From Ferrimonas sp. YFM (GTDB lineage: Bacteria; Pseudomonadota; Gammaproteobacteria; Enterobacterales; Shewanellaceae), in assembly GCF_030296015.1 (NCBI RefSeq), contig NZ_AP027368.1, positions 3,410,001-3,474,000 on the forward strand: a stretch of DNA of 64,000 bases. Reading direction: 5' to 3'. The notes below the pieces were generated by a model. It did not search any database. It worked only from the letters and a program-made list of their open reading frames with translations, and was not told where the DNA came from. Of the stretch, positions 8,708 to 16,737 are shown piece after piece (the stretch's first letter is position 1; every line of letters starts with the position of its first letter). The translations under genes were made by a program, and so were the position numbers.

Positions 8708-10036
8708 ATGGCCCATAGGGAAGGCAGTCTGGAGGCGCCCACGCGTCATCCACTGGAATGGCGCAAGCCAGAGTTTTACGACAGAGACGCCCTCAACCAG
8801 GAATTGGAGAGGGTGTTCGATGTCTGTCATGGCTGCAGGCGCTGCGTCAGCCTGTGCCACTCCTTCCCTACCCTGTTTGATCTGGTGGACGAGTCGGACA
8901 CCATGGAGGTGGATGGGGTCGACAAGGCCGATTACGCTCAGGTGGTGGATCACTGCTACCTGTGCGATCTCTGCTACCTGACCAAGTGCCCCTATGTGCC
9001 CCCCCATGAGTGGAACATCGACTTTCCCCACCTGATGCTCAGAGCCAAGGCGGTAAAGTTCCATGAGAGCGGCGCCCGCTTCAGGGACAAGCTGCTCACC
9101 AGTACCACCACCGTCGGCCGGCTCGCGTCTTTGCCTGGGGTGAATTCCGTCGTTAATGCCCTCAACGATACCGCAAGCTTTCGCAACCAGCTGGAATCCA
9201 CCCTAGGCGTTCACCATCAGGCCCCGTTGCCCAAGTACCACAGCAAGACCATACGTCACCGCACCCGTCCGTTGCAGGAGGTGCTCGAACCTGTGCCCGC
9301 CGGGGAAACCACGGGCAAGGTCGCCCTGTTCTCCACCTGCTATGGCAACTTCAATGCCCCTCATCTCGGGGAGGACCTCTACAAGGTGTTTCAGCACAAC
9401 GGCATCCACATCGAACTGGTGCCGGGCAATCTCTGCTGTGGTATGCCCAAGCTGGAGCTTGGAGATTTGGAATCGGTTCAGACCCTGATGGAGAAGAGCC
9501 TGCCAGTGCTGACTGAGATGGTGGATGAAGGGTTCGATATTATTGCCCCGGTGCCCTCCTGTGTGCTGATGTTCAAACAGGAACTTCCCTTGATGTTCCC
9601 GGAAGATCACGCCCTGGCAAGGGTACAACGCGCCTTTTTCGATCCCTTTGAGTATCTGGCCCTGCGTCATAAAGCCGGGTTGCTCAACACCGACTTCCCT
9701 GCACCTTTGGGGAAGGTCTCCTACCAGGTGGCCTGCCACCAACGAGTGCAGCGCATCGGCATGAAAACCAAAGAGATACTCAGCCTAATCCCCGGCAGCG
9801 ACGTGACCGCCATCGAGCGCTGCTCCGGTCACGACGGCACCTATGCGGTCAAGGAGGAGACCCACGCCAACGCGGTAAAGATCGCCCGCCCTGTGGTACG
9901 AAAGCTGGACCAGTTACAGGGGGATCACCTGGTGAGCGACTGCCCCATGGCCGCCACCCACCTGGCCAATCTGGCCGAAGGCGAGGCGCTCCCTACCCAC
10001 CCCATCACCCTGCTGAGGCAGGCCTACGGACTATAG
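8708..10036 (+). CDS. Heterodisulfide-reductase-related Fe-S oxidoreductase (GlpC-like, CCG domains)
   Basis: 442 residues. The N-terminal ferredoxin region has [11 protein letters not shown] at about 38-48 and [12 protein letters not shown] at about 85-96, giving two [4Fe-4S] sites with GlpC-like spacing. Two CCG-type cysteine domains follow: NLCCGMP near 245-250, and CHQRVQR with [10 protein letters not shown] in the C-terminal third. No transmembrane helix is seen, so it is probably a soluble or peripheral electron carrier. In this operon the likely acceptor is the rubrerythrin upstream. The gene ends 8 bp before the DUF3501 gene. Confidence 0.88.
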   Translation: MAHREGSLEAPTRHPLEWRKPEFYDRDALNQELERVFDVCHGCRRCVSLCHSFPTLFDLVDESDTMEVDGVDKADYAQVVDHCYLCDLCYLTKCPYVPPHEWNIDFPHLMLRAKAVKFHESGARFRDKLLTSTTTVGRLASLPGVNSVVNALNDTASFRNQLESTLGVHHQAPLPKYHSKTIRHRTRPLQEVLEPVPAGETTGKVALFSTCYGNFNAPHLGEDLYKVFQHNGIHIELVPGNLCCGMPKLELGDLESVQTLMEKSLPVLTEMVDEGFDIIAPVPSCVLMFKQELPLMFPEDHALARVQRAFFDPFEYLALRHKAGLLNTDFPAPLGKVSYQVACHQRVQRIGMKTKEILSLIPGSDVTAIERCSGHDGTYAVKEETHANAVKIARPVVRKLDQLQGDHLVSDCPMAATHLANLAEGEALPTHPITLLRQAYGL

Positions 10037-10044
10037 GAGTTCCC

Positions 10045-10644
10045 ATGAGCAAGCTGACCCGACACCAGCTCTGGTCCCTGGAGGAGTACGCCGAGCAGCG
10101 CCCGGCCTTTCGCCACCAGGTGATGGAACATAAAAGATTTCGGCAACTGATGCTGGGAGACCACCTTAGGCTGACCTTTGAAGACGAGATGACCGTCCGC
10201 TACCAGGTGCAGGAGATGCTGCGCATCGAACGCATCTTCGAGGGACCGGCCATTCAGGAGGAACTGGACGCCTACAACCCGCTGATCCCCGACGGCACCA
10301 ACCTCAAAGCCACCATGATGCTGGAGTACCCCAATGCCACCGAGCGGCGACAGCGCCTGGCTCAGTTGGCCGGTATTGAGCACAAGATATGGCTGCAGGT
10401 TGGTGAGAACTGGTGCTGCTATGCCATCGCCGATGAAGACCTGGACCGCAGCGACGAACATAAGACCTCCAGTGTCCACTTCCTGCGCTTCGAACTGTCA
10501 CCGGAGGCGATACTGGAGCTCAAACAGGGCGCCGCTCTGGTGATCGGGGTTGACCACCCTCAGATGGACACCGGCCCCATCCCGGTTCCAGACTCGGTTC
10601 GGGATGCCCTGGCAGAGGATCTGTCCATTACCTACGCCAGCTGA
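10045..10644 (+). CDS. DUF3501 family protein
   Basis: 199 residues, soluble, beginning MSKLTRHQLWSLEEYAEQR, with the conserved block DHLRLTFEDEMTVRYQVQEMLRIERIF and a C-terminal EDLSITYAS. This family is repeatedly encoded after a rubrerythrin and a CCG Fe-S protein, as here. No catalytic motif is known to me. The preceding AGGAG and 8-bp spacing indicate co-translation with the Fe-S protein. Its last 13 bp overlap the convergent bufC gene. Confidence 0.85.
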   Translation: MSKLTRHQLWSLEEYAEQRPAFRHQVMEHKRFRQLMLGDHLRLTFEDEMTVRYQVQEMLRIERIFEGPAIQEELDAYNPLIPDGTNLKATMMLEYPNATERRQRLAQLAGIEHKIWLQVGENWCCYAIADEDLDRSDEHKTSSVHFLRFELSPEAILELKQGAALVIGVDHPQMDTGPIPVPDSVRDALAEDLSITYAS

Positions 10645-11360
10645 TCCCGGCTGACCAGCCACTGCCTGACCATCAGCGTCGCCAGGTGGAGAGGCTCCAG
10701 CGCCAGGGCCCGGTGGGGATGACGCACCGAAGTGAGAGCCAGACGCAGTGACGGGGTAACCTCCTCCCAGGACAAATCCCGTTCTGTTGGCCAGATGGCC
10801 CACAGTTTCTGAGGCCGCTGAGTCAGCGTCAGCTCCCGCTCTTCACCGCGGCTGAGAGCCAACAGGGTCTGCCAAATAGCCTCCACGGGATAGGCGCTGG
10901 CCACCAGAGTCAGCCCCGGATTCAGCTGCCAGGGCACAGGACCACCATGCTCCAGCCAAAGGGCGCACTCCTCGGCGGTGACCGGCTTCTGCCGGTGAGC
11001 GTAGTAAGCCTTGTGAATCCCCCACTCCCAGCGCATCAAGGCGCTTAAGAAGGGAAAATCTCGCCACAAGCCGCTGGCTCTGGACTGAGCCTGCAACCAG
11101 GGAAGCAGAGAGGCTCCGGCCCAGTCCAGAGACTCTTCGGGCTGCCACTGGAGGGCGAACTCACGGATCATCGCCAGAAACAGCGACTCCCCCAGCAGCT
11201 GCTCCGTGGCCGGAAAACTCTTGCGCACGGCAGAGATGGCGGCGCCGTCACGGTTCTGCCGGTACACCGCCAGGGCGTCCTCCAGAGGTGACAGGGTCAC
11301 CTTGAAGCCGCCGCTGCCGTGGTGTTGGTAGAAATTGAGCGGATCCCTTACCCCTTTCAT
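10632..11360 (-). CDS. bufC: BufC-type bufferin maturation partner (DUF2063, putative DNA-binding fold)
   Basis: 242 residues. The N-terminal LEDALAVYRQNRDGAAISAVRKSFPATEQLLGES block and FAL/WLQAQ helices are typical of DUF2063 proteins, which accompany DUF692 enzymes. The family is thought to recognise the precursor peptide and present it to the MNIO enzyme. Its ATG overlaps the bufB stop, and it is the third gene of bufA1-bufB-bufC. There is no membrane segment. Confidence comes from operon context as well as sequence. Confidence 0.8.
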   Translation of the reverse strand: MKGVRDPLNFYQHHGSGGFKVTLSPLEDALAVYRQNRDGAAISAVRKSFPATEQLLGESLFLAMIREFALQWQPEESLDWAGASLLPWLQAQSRASGLWRDFPFLSALMRWEWGIHKAYYAHRQKPVTAEECALWLEHGGPVPWQLNPGLTLVASAYPVEAIWQTLLALSRGEERELTLTQRPQKLWAIWPTERDLSWEEVTPSLRLALTSVRHPHRALALEPLHLATLMVRQWLVSRDQLA

Positions 11361-12184
11361 CAGGCTACCCTCCCTTGCATCATGGTGGCCGCCTTGGCCG
11401 CCTCCTCCAGCAAAACCGGCAGCTCAGGAATGGCGTTGTCCCACTCGATCACCAGCGGTCTGGGTCCCATGCGCACCAACACCTGTTCCAGAAGCTGCCA
11501 CACCTGAGGGGACACCCGGCTGCCATGGGTATCCACCAACAGGCGATTTCGCTGCTCGTAGCCGGCCAGGTGGCAGTAGTGCACCGCTTGCAGTGGGAAG
11601 GACTCCAGCAAAGCGAGAGGGTCCTGATCCAGATTCTGAGCGGTCACATAGAGGTTGTTGACGTCCAGCAGCACACCGGCGCCGGTGCGGCGGTGCATCT
11701 CACTGAGCATCTCGCCCTCATCCAGGCTGTCATCTCGATAGGCGAGATAGCGGGAGATGTTCTCCACCGCCATGGGCAGCCCTGTGACGTCCTGAACCCG
11801 CTCCACCTGCTGGCACAGTCGCTCCAGGGTGTCCGGGGAGTAGCTGACCGGAAGCAGGTCATGAATATGACCATCGGGCAGGCGACACACCGCCAGGTGG
11901 TCGGAGACAGCTATGGCCTCCAGCTCATCGGCCATGATCTTCAGCCGCTGCAGATACGCCTCGTCGGGGCCAGAGGAGGCCAGGGACAGGCCGACACAGT
12001 GGAGAATCACCGGATAGCGCTCGGCAACCTGACGAAGCAGATGGTAGTGGGGGCCACGCAGGGCCATGAAGTTGTCTGCCAGGATCTCAACGAAAGGCAG
12101 CGGCTCGCGCCGCTGCAGCAGTTGTGCCATATGCCCTTCGCGCAAGCTGATGCCGGCGTCGGTGGGGGCCAGGCCAGGGATCAT
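11360..12184 (-). CDS. bufB: MNIO-family (DUF692) iron-dependent oxidase, BufB type
   Basis: 274 residues with the TIM-barrel DUF692 signatures: [66 protein letters not shown] and VIEWDN. The His, Asp, Asn and Glu in these motifs ligate a multinuclear iron centre in the family. Such enzymes modify Cys residues of small peptide substrates; in bufferin systems the product is a copper-sequestering RiPP. The gene overlaps bufA1 by 4 bp (ATGA) and touches bufC, which supports a dedicated substrate-enzyme pair. Confidence 0.9.
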   Translation of the reverse strand: MIPGLAPTDAGISLREGHMAQLLQRREPLPFVEILADNFMALRGPHYHLLRQVAERYPVILHCVGLSLASSGPDEAYLQRLKIMADELEAIAVSDHLAVCRLPDGHIHDLLPVSYSPDTLERLCQQVERVQDVTGLPMAVENISRYLAYRDDSLDEGEMLSEMHRRTGAGVLLDVNNLYVTAQNLDQDPLALLESFPLQAVHYCHLAGYEQRNRLLVDTHGSRVSPQVWQLLEQVLVRMGPRPLVIEWDNAIPELPVLLEEAAKAATMMQGRVA

Positions 12185-12480
12185 GACTTCTTCATTCCCT
12201 TGGCAGGCTTCACCTTGGCGACCTTGCCGCCCAGTTTTTTACAGGTTCCCTGGGGCACATAGACCCACTCATTGGGGCTGTTGTCGGACTTTGCCTGACC
12301 GGCACAACCATGACTGCCGTCCAAGGCACCACAGTCATTCATCCCTTTCTTGGCGACCCCGGCACACTTTTCCCAGGCTTCGGGCTGATCAGGGACGGCG
12401 TTGGCCTGGCCAGACGCCAACAGGAATCCAGCAGACACCATGCCGGCCAGGGTTGCTTTCAGAGTGTTGTGCTTTTCCAT
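12181..12480 (-). CDS. bufA1: BufA1-type bufferin precursor (DUF2282), exported RiPP
   Basis: 99 residues. A Sec-type signal peptide ends around Ala28 (GQANA). The mature part carries four Cys at 39, 50, 59 and 80 in the conserved contexts [20 protein letters not shown] and [10 protein letters not shown], the DUF2282 signature. In characterised bufferins these Cys are modified by the MNIO enzyme to bind copper in the periplasm. The lysine-rich tail ([14 protein letters not shown]) is typical. It is the first gene of the operon; the promoter region lies between it and the TetR gene. Confidence 0.9.
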   Translation of the reverse strand: MEKHNTLKATLAGMVSAGFLLASGQANAVPDQPEAWEKCAGVAKKGMNDCGALDGSHGCAGQAKSDNSPNEWVYVPQGTCKKLGGKVAKVKPAKGMKKS

Positions 12481-12543
12481 TGCCTATCTCCAGTTGCTCA
12501 CGAAGTGTTCAACTAGAAGATAGGTGTTTGAGCGAATGTATTT

Positions 12544-12573
12544 CCCCGCACTTCATATCATTAAAGTGCAGGG
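12544..12573. promoter_or_regulatory. Inverted repeat upstream of the bufferin operon
   Basis: CCCCGCACTT (12544-12553) and AAGTGCAGGG (12564-12573) form a 10-bp dyad with one mismatch and a 10-base spacer, about 64 bp before the bufA1 ATG and 23 bp after the TetR stop. There is no T-run, so an operator is at least as likely as a terminator. No known metal-regulator consensus was recognised. Confidence 0.45.
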
Positions 12574-12595
12574 ATATACCAAAAAGGAATATGGT

Positions 12596-13234
12596 TCAGG
12601 CTGCTTCACGCATCTGATGCAGCCACTGGCCCAGCTCATCCCGGCTGGGAATGCGCTTGTCGGAGTGGCCCATCAGTTGGGTCAGGGCATAGCAATACTG
12701 ATGGTAGACGCCCAGGTCGCAACACTCAGCATCACCGTCATCGATGTTGATCAGGCTGCCGCGCACAAAGCTGCGCACCAGGGTGCCTCTGTCGTAGCCT
12801 TCGACAGGGCCGATGGCGTCCATCACCTTCTGATTCCAGTCGTTGTAGTCGGCAAAGGCCTTGTTGAAGGCGGCGCGGTAGAACTCTCCGGCCTGCTCCA
12901 GTACTTCCGTGTTGGGCATCACCCGGGAGATCACGAAACGGTCGTTGCACAGCACTTCGCGCATGCGCCAGCAATGGTGGTATAAAAAAAGCTGAAGAGG
13001 ATTCGCGTGCACCTTCTGATCCTCCTGGGCCTGAGCCAGGAAGTCGCGGAATTCTGCGGTAGCCACGGCCACCACCAGGTCCGCCTCAGAGGGGAAATGG
13101 TTGTAGACGGTCCCCTTGGAGATCTGGCTGGCCTTGACCAGATGAGAGCGGCAGAGACCGAAGGTCTTATGACCTTTCAGACAGCGTTGTGCCACGGATA
13201 CCAGGTAGTTTGCCCTTTGTTCCCAGCTGCTCAT
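12596..13234 (-). CDS. TetR-family transcriptional regulator
   Basis: 212 residues. The helix-turn-helix is LVKASQISKGTVYNHFPSEADLVVAV at about 32-57, a clear TetR motif. The C-terminal ligand domain carries HCWRMREVLCNDRF and ends SRDELGQWLHQM. It lies upstream of the bufferin operon in the same direction (116 bp) and divergent from a LysR gene. Ligand and targets are unknown. The C-terminal end resembles that of the TetR-like protein at 14273-14944, suggesting paralogy. Confidence 0.85.
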   Translation of the reverse strand: MSSWEQRANYLVSVAQRCLKGHKTFGLCRSHLVKASQISKGTVYNHFPSEADLVVAVATAEFRDFLAQAQEDQKVHANPLQLFLYHHCWRMREVLCNDRFVISRVMPNTEVLEQAGEFYRAAFNKAFADYNDWNQKVMDAIGPVEGYDRGTLVRSFVRGSLINIDDGDAECCDLGVYHQYCYALTQLMGHSDKRIPSRDELGQWLHQMREAA

Positions 13235-13344
13235 CTCAATCCCCCAAATCTCTGTTGTATGAATTCACACTCTCAAGGTATCAGCCTTTGGTTCAAGCGG
13301 ATATTGAGTAATACTTGGGGCACCATTAGCGGAGTGAATACCCC

Positions 13345-14205
13345 ATGCTCAAAGTCGAACTTTTGGAGAGTTTCATCGCCGTTGCCGAGTGCGGCAACAT
13401 GTCCAAGGCGGCCGAAAAGGTATGCCGGACCCAATCGGCGCTGAGCTTGCAGATTAAGAAGCTCGAAGAGAGTGTCGGCCAGGTGCTGCTGGACAGAGAC
13501 AACCGTGGCGTCACCCTCACCGAAGCCGGTGAGAAGCTGCTGAACTACGCCTATAAGATGGTGCAGCTCAATATGCAGGCACTGGATGATCTCAAAGAGG
13601 AAACCAAGCAGATCATCCGCCTCGGTGTGCCCACTGATTACGTAAAGTGGTATCTGGAGTCCGGCCTGATTGAGTTCATTCGGGAGTTCACCAACCTGCA
13701 GCTGGTGATCGACACCGACGTGTCAGGCAACCTGTTCAAGCGGCTGGGCAATGGCGAATTCGATGCCATCATCGCCACCCACTGGCACCCCCAGGCACAC
13801 GGCGAACTGCTGTTTGAGCGCCGCTTCGTCTGGGCCGCCGCCAAAAACGGCAACTCTCACCAGCGCAGCACCATCCCCATGGCACTGTATCCGGAGAACT
13901 GCCCCATCCGCGCCCAGGTGTTTGCCAACCACAACATCTCCATGCGCCCCATCAACGTGCTGCTGTCGACCCCGTCGCCCCAGGCGCTGTGCATGGCGGT
14001 GGAGGATGATCTCTGCGTCGCGCCCATCGCCGAGTTCCGGGTCAGCGATAAGATGCAGGTGCTGGACGCCGAAGAGCACAAGTTGCCCAAGCTGCCGATG
14101 TTCAACGAGTCTTTCTACGTGAACCCATCCGCAGAGTCCAAGGCACTGGAACAGTTACGTGGCCTGCTGAAGGCCAACCTCAGCAAGATGGTGATTCAGC
14201 ACTGA
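13345..14205 (+). CDS. LysR-family transcriptional regulator
   Basis: 286 residues. The winged HTH is MLKVELLESFIAVAECGNMSKAAEKVCRTQSALSLQ, split over residues 1-36, followed by the long linker helix and an effector domain. Transcribed away from the TetR gene with a 110-bp shared promoter region, and ended by a strong terminator. Effector unknown; the nearest structural genes on its strand are far away, so it may act on the divergent TetR/bufferin side or distantly. Confidence 0.88.
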   Translation: MLKVELLESFIAVAECGNMSKAAEKVCRTQSALSLQIKKLEESVGQVLLDRDNRGVTLTEAGEKLLNYAYKMVQLNMQALDDLKEETKQIIRLGVPTDYVKWYLESGLIEFIREFTNLQLVIDTDVSGNLFKRLGNGEFDAIIATHWHPQAHGELLFERRFVWAAAKNGNSHQRSTIPMALYPENCPIRAQVFANHNISMRPINVLLSTPSPQALCMAVEDDLCVAPIAEFRVSDKMQVLDAEEHKLPKLPMFNESFYVNPSAESKALEQLRGLLKANLSKMVIQH

Positions 14206-14219
14206 CACTGAACAACAGA

Positions 14220-14252
14220 AAAGGGCCGGTGGAGACACCGGCCCTTTTTTAT
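14220..14252. terminator. Bidirectional rho-independent terminator
   Basis: AAGGGCCGGTG and CACCGGCCCTT pair around a 5-base loop, followed by TTTTTT on the plus strand and by an A-run on the other side. It serves the LysR gene ending at 14205 and the convergent gene ending at 14273. Confidence 0.9.
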
Positions 14253-14272
14253 TGAATCCGAAAAGCTGTCGG

Positions 14273-14944
14273 CTACAGCCCCACAGCCAGAGTGCTCTCA
14301 TAGGGATCGGCGGCGGAAAACTCACTGATGAGCCACTGGGCCAGTTCCTCCCTCGAAGGACGCGACTCGGATTCCAGCTCCAGCAGGCTGGACACAGACT
14401 CCACCAGGGAAACGTAGCCCTGGAGCGCATCCAGGCTTCGGTTTTTCTCCTGTAACGAGAAATCTCCGGCCATCCACTTATAGAGCTCCAGCACCCCGGC
14501 CAGTTTTGGCGACACCAGCATCTTCATCAGATTGGTCAGATAATCGTTGTAGTTGGCCAGGGAGCGCAGGTAACGCCTGGAGGTCTCCGCGGAGGCGGAG
14601 AAGATCAGCGCTTCACCGGGCACCAGTTTGTGCAGAGGAAAACGTCCCATCACCTGAGCTTCATAGGCTATCCAACAGGCATGATAGAGCAGCGCCTTAG
14701 CTGGCTGGCGATGCAGCCGGTAGCTGTACTCCAGGTGCTTAAAGTGGGAATAAAGCTCACTGTCGGCGATGGAGAGGCGCAGGTCGTGGTCACAGAGGAA
14801 GACCCGCTCCACCCGATGCTCGGAAACACCAGGCTGGGCAGACAGCGTCTTGCGACTGAGGTCATACTCCCCCTGCCCCTGAATCAGCTCACGGGCGACG
14901 GCGCACAGCGCCCTTCTCTCTCGCAGTCCAGATAACATACCCAC
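14273..14944 (-). CDS. Divergent TetR-like protein
   Basis: 223 residues, soluble and helical. The C-terminal end SREELAQWLISEF matches the TetR gene at 12596-13234 (SRDELGQWLHQM), and the middle has a similar pattern (LLYHACWIAYEAQVMGRF against LYHHCWRMREVLCNDRF). The N-terminal HTH is poorly conserved (RKTLSAQPGVSEHRVERVF). It may be a TetR with altered DNA binding or a regulator that has lost it. A GGAA-N4-TTCC element lies 84 bp upstream. Annotation rests on internal comparison. Confidence 0.55.
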   Translation of the reverse strand: MGMLSGLRERRALCAVARELIQGQGEYDLSRKTLSAQPGVSEHRVERVFLCDHDLRLSIADSELYSHFKHLEYSYRLHRQPAKALLYHACWIAYEAQVMGRFPLHKLVPGEALIFSASAETSRRYLRSLANYNDYLTNLMKMLVSPKLAGVLELYKWMAGDFSLQEKNRSLDALQGYVSLVESVSSLLELESESRPSREELAQWLISEFSAADPYESTLAVGL

Positions 14945-15027
14945 CTCTTGGCAAAGGAAAATGGCGCTCCATGCAGAACCTGGGGCCGCTCCAGGGCCCT
15001 GATGACAATACCGCTCAGCTTATCCGA

Positions 15028-15065
15028 GGAATTGTTTCCAAAAAAAAGTCACAGCCACGTTTTGG
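15028..15065. promoter_or_regulatory. GGAA-N4-TTCC element, copy 1
   Basis: GGAATTGTTTCC at 15028-15039 followed by an A-run and, from 15054, GCCACGTTTTGG. The same arrangement recurs at 15272-15308, and the core recurs twice in the dadY-side intergenic region at 20117 and 20234. It is upstream of the TetR-like gene and just beyond the terminator of the second twin RNA. Confidence 0.45.
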
Positions 15066-15091
15066 CAGGTTAACTCCCTGGAAACACCAGA

Positions 15092-15200
15092 TAAAAAAAG
15101 CCCCCACATCTGTGGGGGCCACCTAAGCAATTGGACACGATGCCTCATAGTCAATAAGCAGGGAGACGATGATGAAACCATGGCCTCGCGTCCGTTTCCG
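15092..15200 (-). ncRNA. Candidate small RNA, twin copy B, with terminator
   Basis: Read leftward: a closing stem GGACGCGAGGCC (15193-15182) with GGCATCGTGTCC (15144-15133), 11 of 12 positions paired, a 37-base loop with TTTCATCATCG, then a terminator (GGCCCCCAC/GTGGGGGC, 15120-15099) and seven T (to 15092). The second copy at 15337-15438 has the same layout. Differences between the copies fall in the stems as G-U or compensating pairs only when read on this strand; on the other strand they would be A-C mismatches. No protein is encoded leftward. Homology to a named sRNA was not recognised. Confidence 0.6.
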
Positions 15201-15271
15201 AAATGCGCAGGAGCACCCCAAAAACACTCAGAAAACTTTATTCAAACGACAATCATGCACACCATACCGAA

Positions 15272-15308
15272 GGAATGAGTTCCAAAAAAAAGTCGGGACC
15301 ACGTTTTG
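15272..15308. promoter_or_regulatory. GGAA-N4-TTCC element, copy 2
   Basis: GGAATGAGTTCC at 15272-15283, then AAAAAAAGTC and CCACGTTTTG (15299-15308), the same order as in copy 1. It lies about 80 bp ahead of twin RNA B in the leftward direction. Confidence 0.45.
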
Positions 15309-15336
15309 ACAAACTGGCTACCAATAAACAACAAAC

Positions 15337-15438
15337 AAAAAAAAGGCCCCCACAATGTGAGGGCCACCTAAGCAATTAAACACGAAGCCTCAGAGTCGAT
15401 AAGCAGAGAGACGATGATGAAACCATGGCATCGTGTCT
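15337..15438 (-). ncRNA. Candidate small RNA, twin copy A, with terminator
   Basis: Leftward RNA directly downstream of the porin gene. Closing stem AGACACGATGCC (15438-15427) with GGCTTCGTGTTT (15389-15378), 11 of 12 positions pairing if G-U is allowed; loop containing the conserved TTTCATCATCG; terminator GGCCCTCAC/GTGGGGGCC (15365-15345) and a T-run to 15337. It could be transcribed from its own promoter or be released from the porin 3' end. A GC-rich hairpin (15443-15467) separates it from the porin stop codon. Confidence 0.6.
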
Positions 15439-15442
15439 GATT

Positions 15443-15467
15443 CCTGGGCGGCACAAGGCCGCCCAGG
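15443..15467. repeat. Hairpin after the porin gene
   Basis: CCTGGGCGGC and GCCGCCCAGG flank a five-base loop, a perfect 10-bp stem 8 bp after the porin stop codon. There is no T-run, so it may protect the mRNA 3' end. On the leftward strand it also contains a GG-N10-GC spacing. Confidence 0.6.
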
Positions 15468-15474
15468 AAGTCCC

Positions 15475-16590
15475 TTAGAAGTAGTATCCAAAGTTGATGT
15501 TGATGCGGTTGTCCCAGCCGCTGTCGGTCTGAGCCAGACCCACGTGATCGTTCACCCCGGCGGCGTACATGTTTTCGCCGGCAATAAAGTCGATGTAGGT
15601 GTAGGTGGCACCGGCGGAGATCGCCATACCGGTAACGTTCATCAGGCTGTCGTCGTAGCTGGCATCATCGGTGTCCGGTGTCAGCATGCCGAAGTCGTTG
15701 TAGACGGTGATGCTGCCCCAGGAGGTGGGGAAGCTCTTTGCCAGGTTGACGGAGTAGATCTGAGCCTTTGAGGCCACTTCGTACTGCCAGGCGTAGGCAG
15801 ATACGGCAATCTTGTTGGCATCGGCCGGGCTGTCGGCGTCGTACTCATACTGCATCGCCTGCAGCTGAAGCTTCCAGTCACCGAACTTGGCGTCCATGTG
15901 CACGGCAACGGCATAGCGATCGCCGTTGTCACCGGTCTTGCTGTTGTAGATCTGACCCCACTCCAGAGAGCCACCCAGGGTTGCGCTGCCGCCGTCATAA
16001 TCCATGACGTACACCTGACGCAGGTTGATCTGATTGGTCTCTTCGTTGTTGTACTCGGTGCCGTTTACCGTGCCCTTGTACAGATCGGTGGAGTAACGCT
16101 CGTTTCGGGAAGCACTGTACTCGGCGTTCTTGAACAGGCCGATGTCGGTCTTCCACTGGCCGCCGTTGTAGTGGAAGGTGGCGCCCATGTCGTAGTCATC
16201 TTCAAAGCCCAGGTAGTAAGGCAGGCCGAACCAGAAGCTGTTGGAGATGTAGCCAGGGTTGCCGAAAGGCACGTTGGTCAGGCCGAAGCGGCCCTGCCAC
16301 TGATCATTGAAATCGTAGTAGGCGTAGGCATAGCGCAGGCTCTCCCAGCCATCGAAGAAACGGTACTCAGACGCCAGGCCAATGCCGTTGATCTCACCAT
16401 TGAATTTCAGGGCCAGCATGTCGAACTTGAAGTCGCCCATCTTGTCTTCAGAGGCGTCGCTGTAGCTCTTGTACTGGTAGTTGGCGCGAACGGTGCCGCC
16501 CACATCGATGCCGTCTTCCGCCAGTGCCGCAGCGGAGCTGCCCGCCATCATGGCCGCAATGGCCATAGTCAACGCAGTATTATATTTCAT
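15475..16590 (-). CDS. Outer-membrane porin-like protein in the DMSP locus
   Basis: 371 residues with a clear signal peptide (cleavage near AALAED, residue 25), many alternating aromatic/polar strands typical of a beta-barrel, and a terminal Phe (NINFGYYF), the usual outer-membrane assembly signal. No Cys. It resembles putative porins of Shewanella-like bacteria rather than a specific named channel. It follows dddY by 147 bp on the same strand, which suggests it admits DMSP or releases products across the outer membrane. The substrate is inferred from context. Confidence 0.8.
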   Translation of the reverse strand: MKYNTALTMAIAAMMAGSSAAALAEDGIDVGGTVRANYQYKSYSDASEDKMGDFKFDMLALKFNGEINGIGLASEYRFFDGWESLRYAYAYYDFNDQWQGRFGLTNVPFGNPGYISNSFWFGLPYYLGFEDDYDMGATFHYNGGQWKTDIGLFKNAEYSASRNERYSTDLYKGTVNGTEYNNEETNQINLRQVYVMDYDGGSATLGGSLEWGQIYNSKTGDNGDRYAVAVHMDAKFGDWKLQLQAMQYEYDADSPADANKIAVSAYAWQYEVASKAQIYSVNLAKSFPTSWGSITVYNDFGMLTPDTDDASYDDSLMNVTGMAISAGATYTYIDFIAGENMYAAGVNDHVGLAQTDSGWDNRININFGYYF

Positions 16591-16737
16591 CGTTTCCTGT
16601 CCTATTTAATTTCAGCAGGACACAGGAACCCCTGCCCTCTGCGGAGCATGTAAGTCACCTGGTCCATTTAATTAGCCGCCAAGGCAGCCTTAGAATCTGG
16701 GCCGGTCTGGCGCCGGCCCATTTTTATCAGCTGGTTA

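Noticed and set aside
15145-15440. Short rightward peptides MMKPW... in both repeat units
   Set aside because: Both have purine-rich sequence ahead of ATG-ATG, but the second ends after eight codons, the frames are not similar beyond five residues, and stem conservation and terminators favour a leftward RNA.
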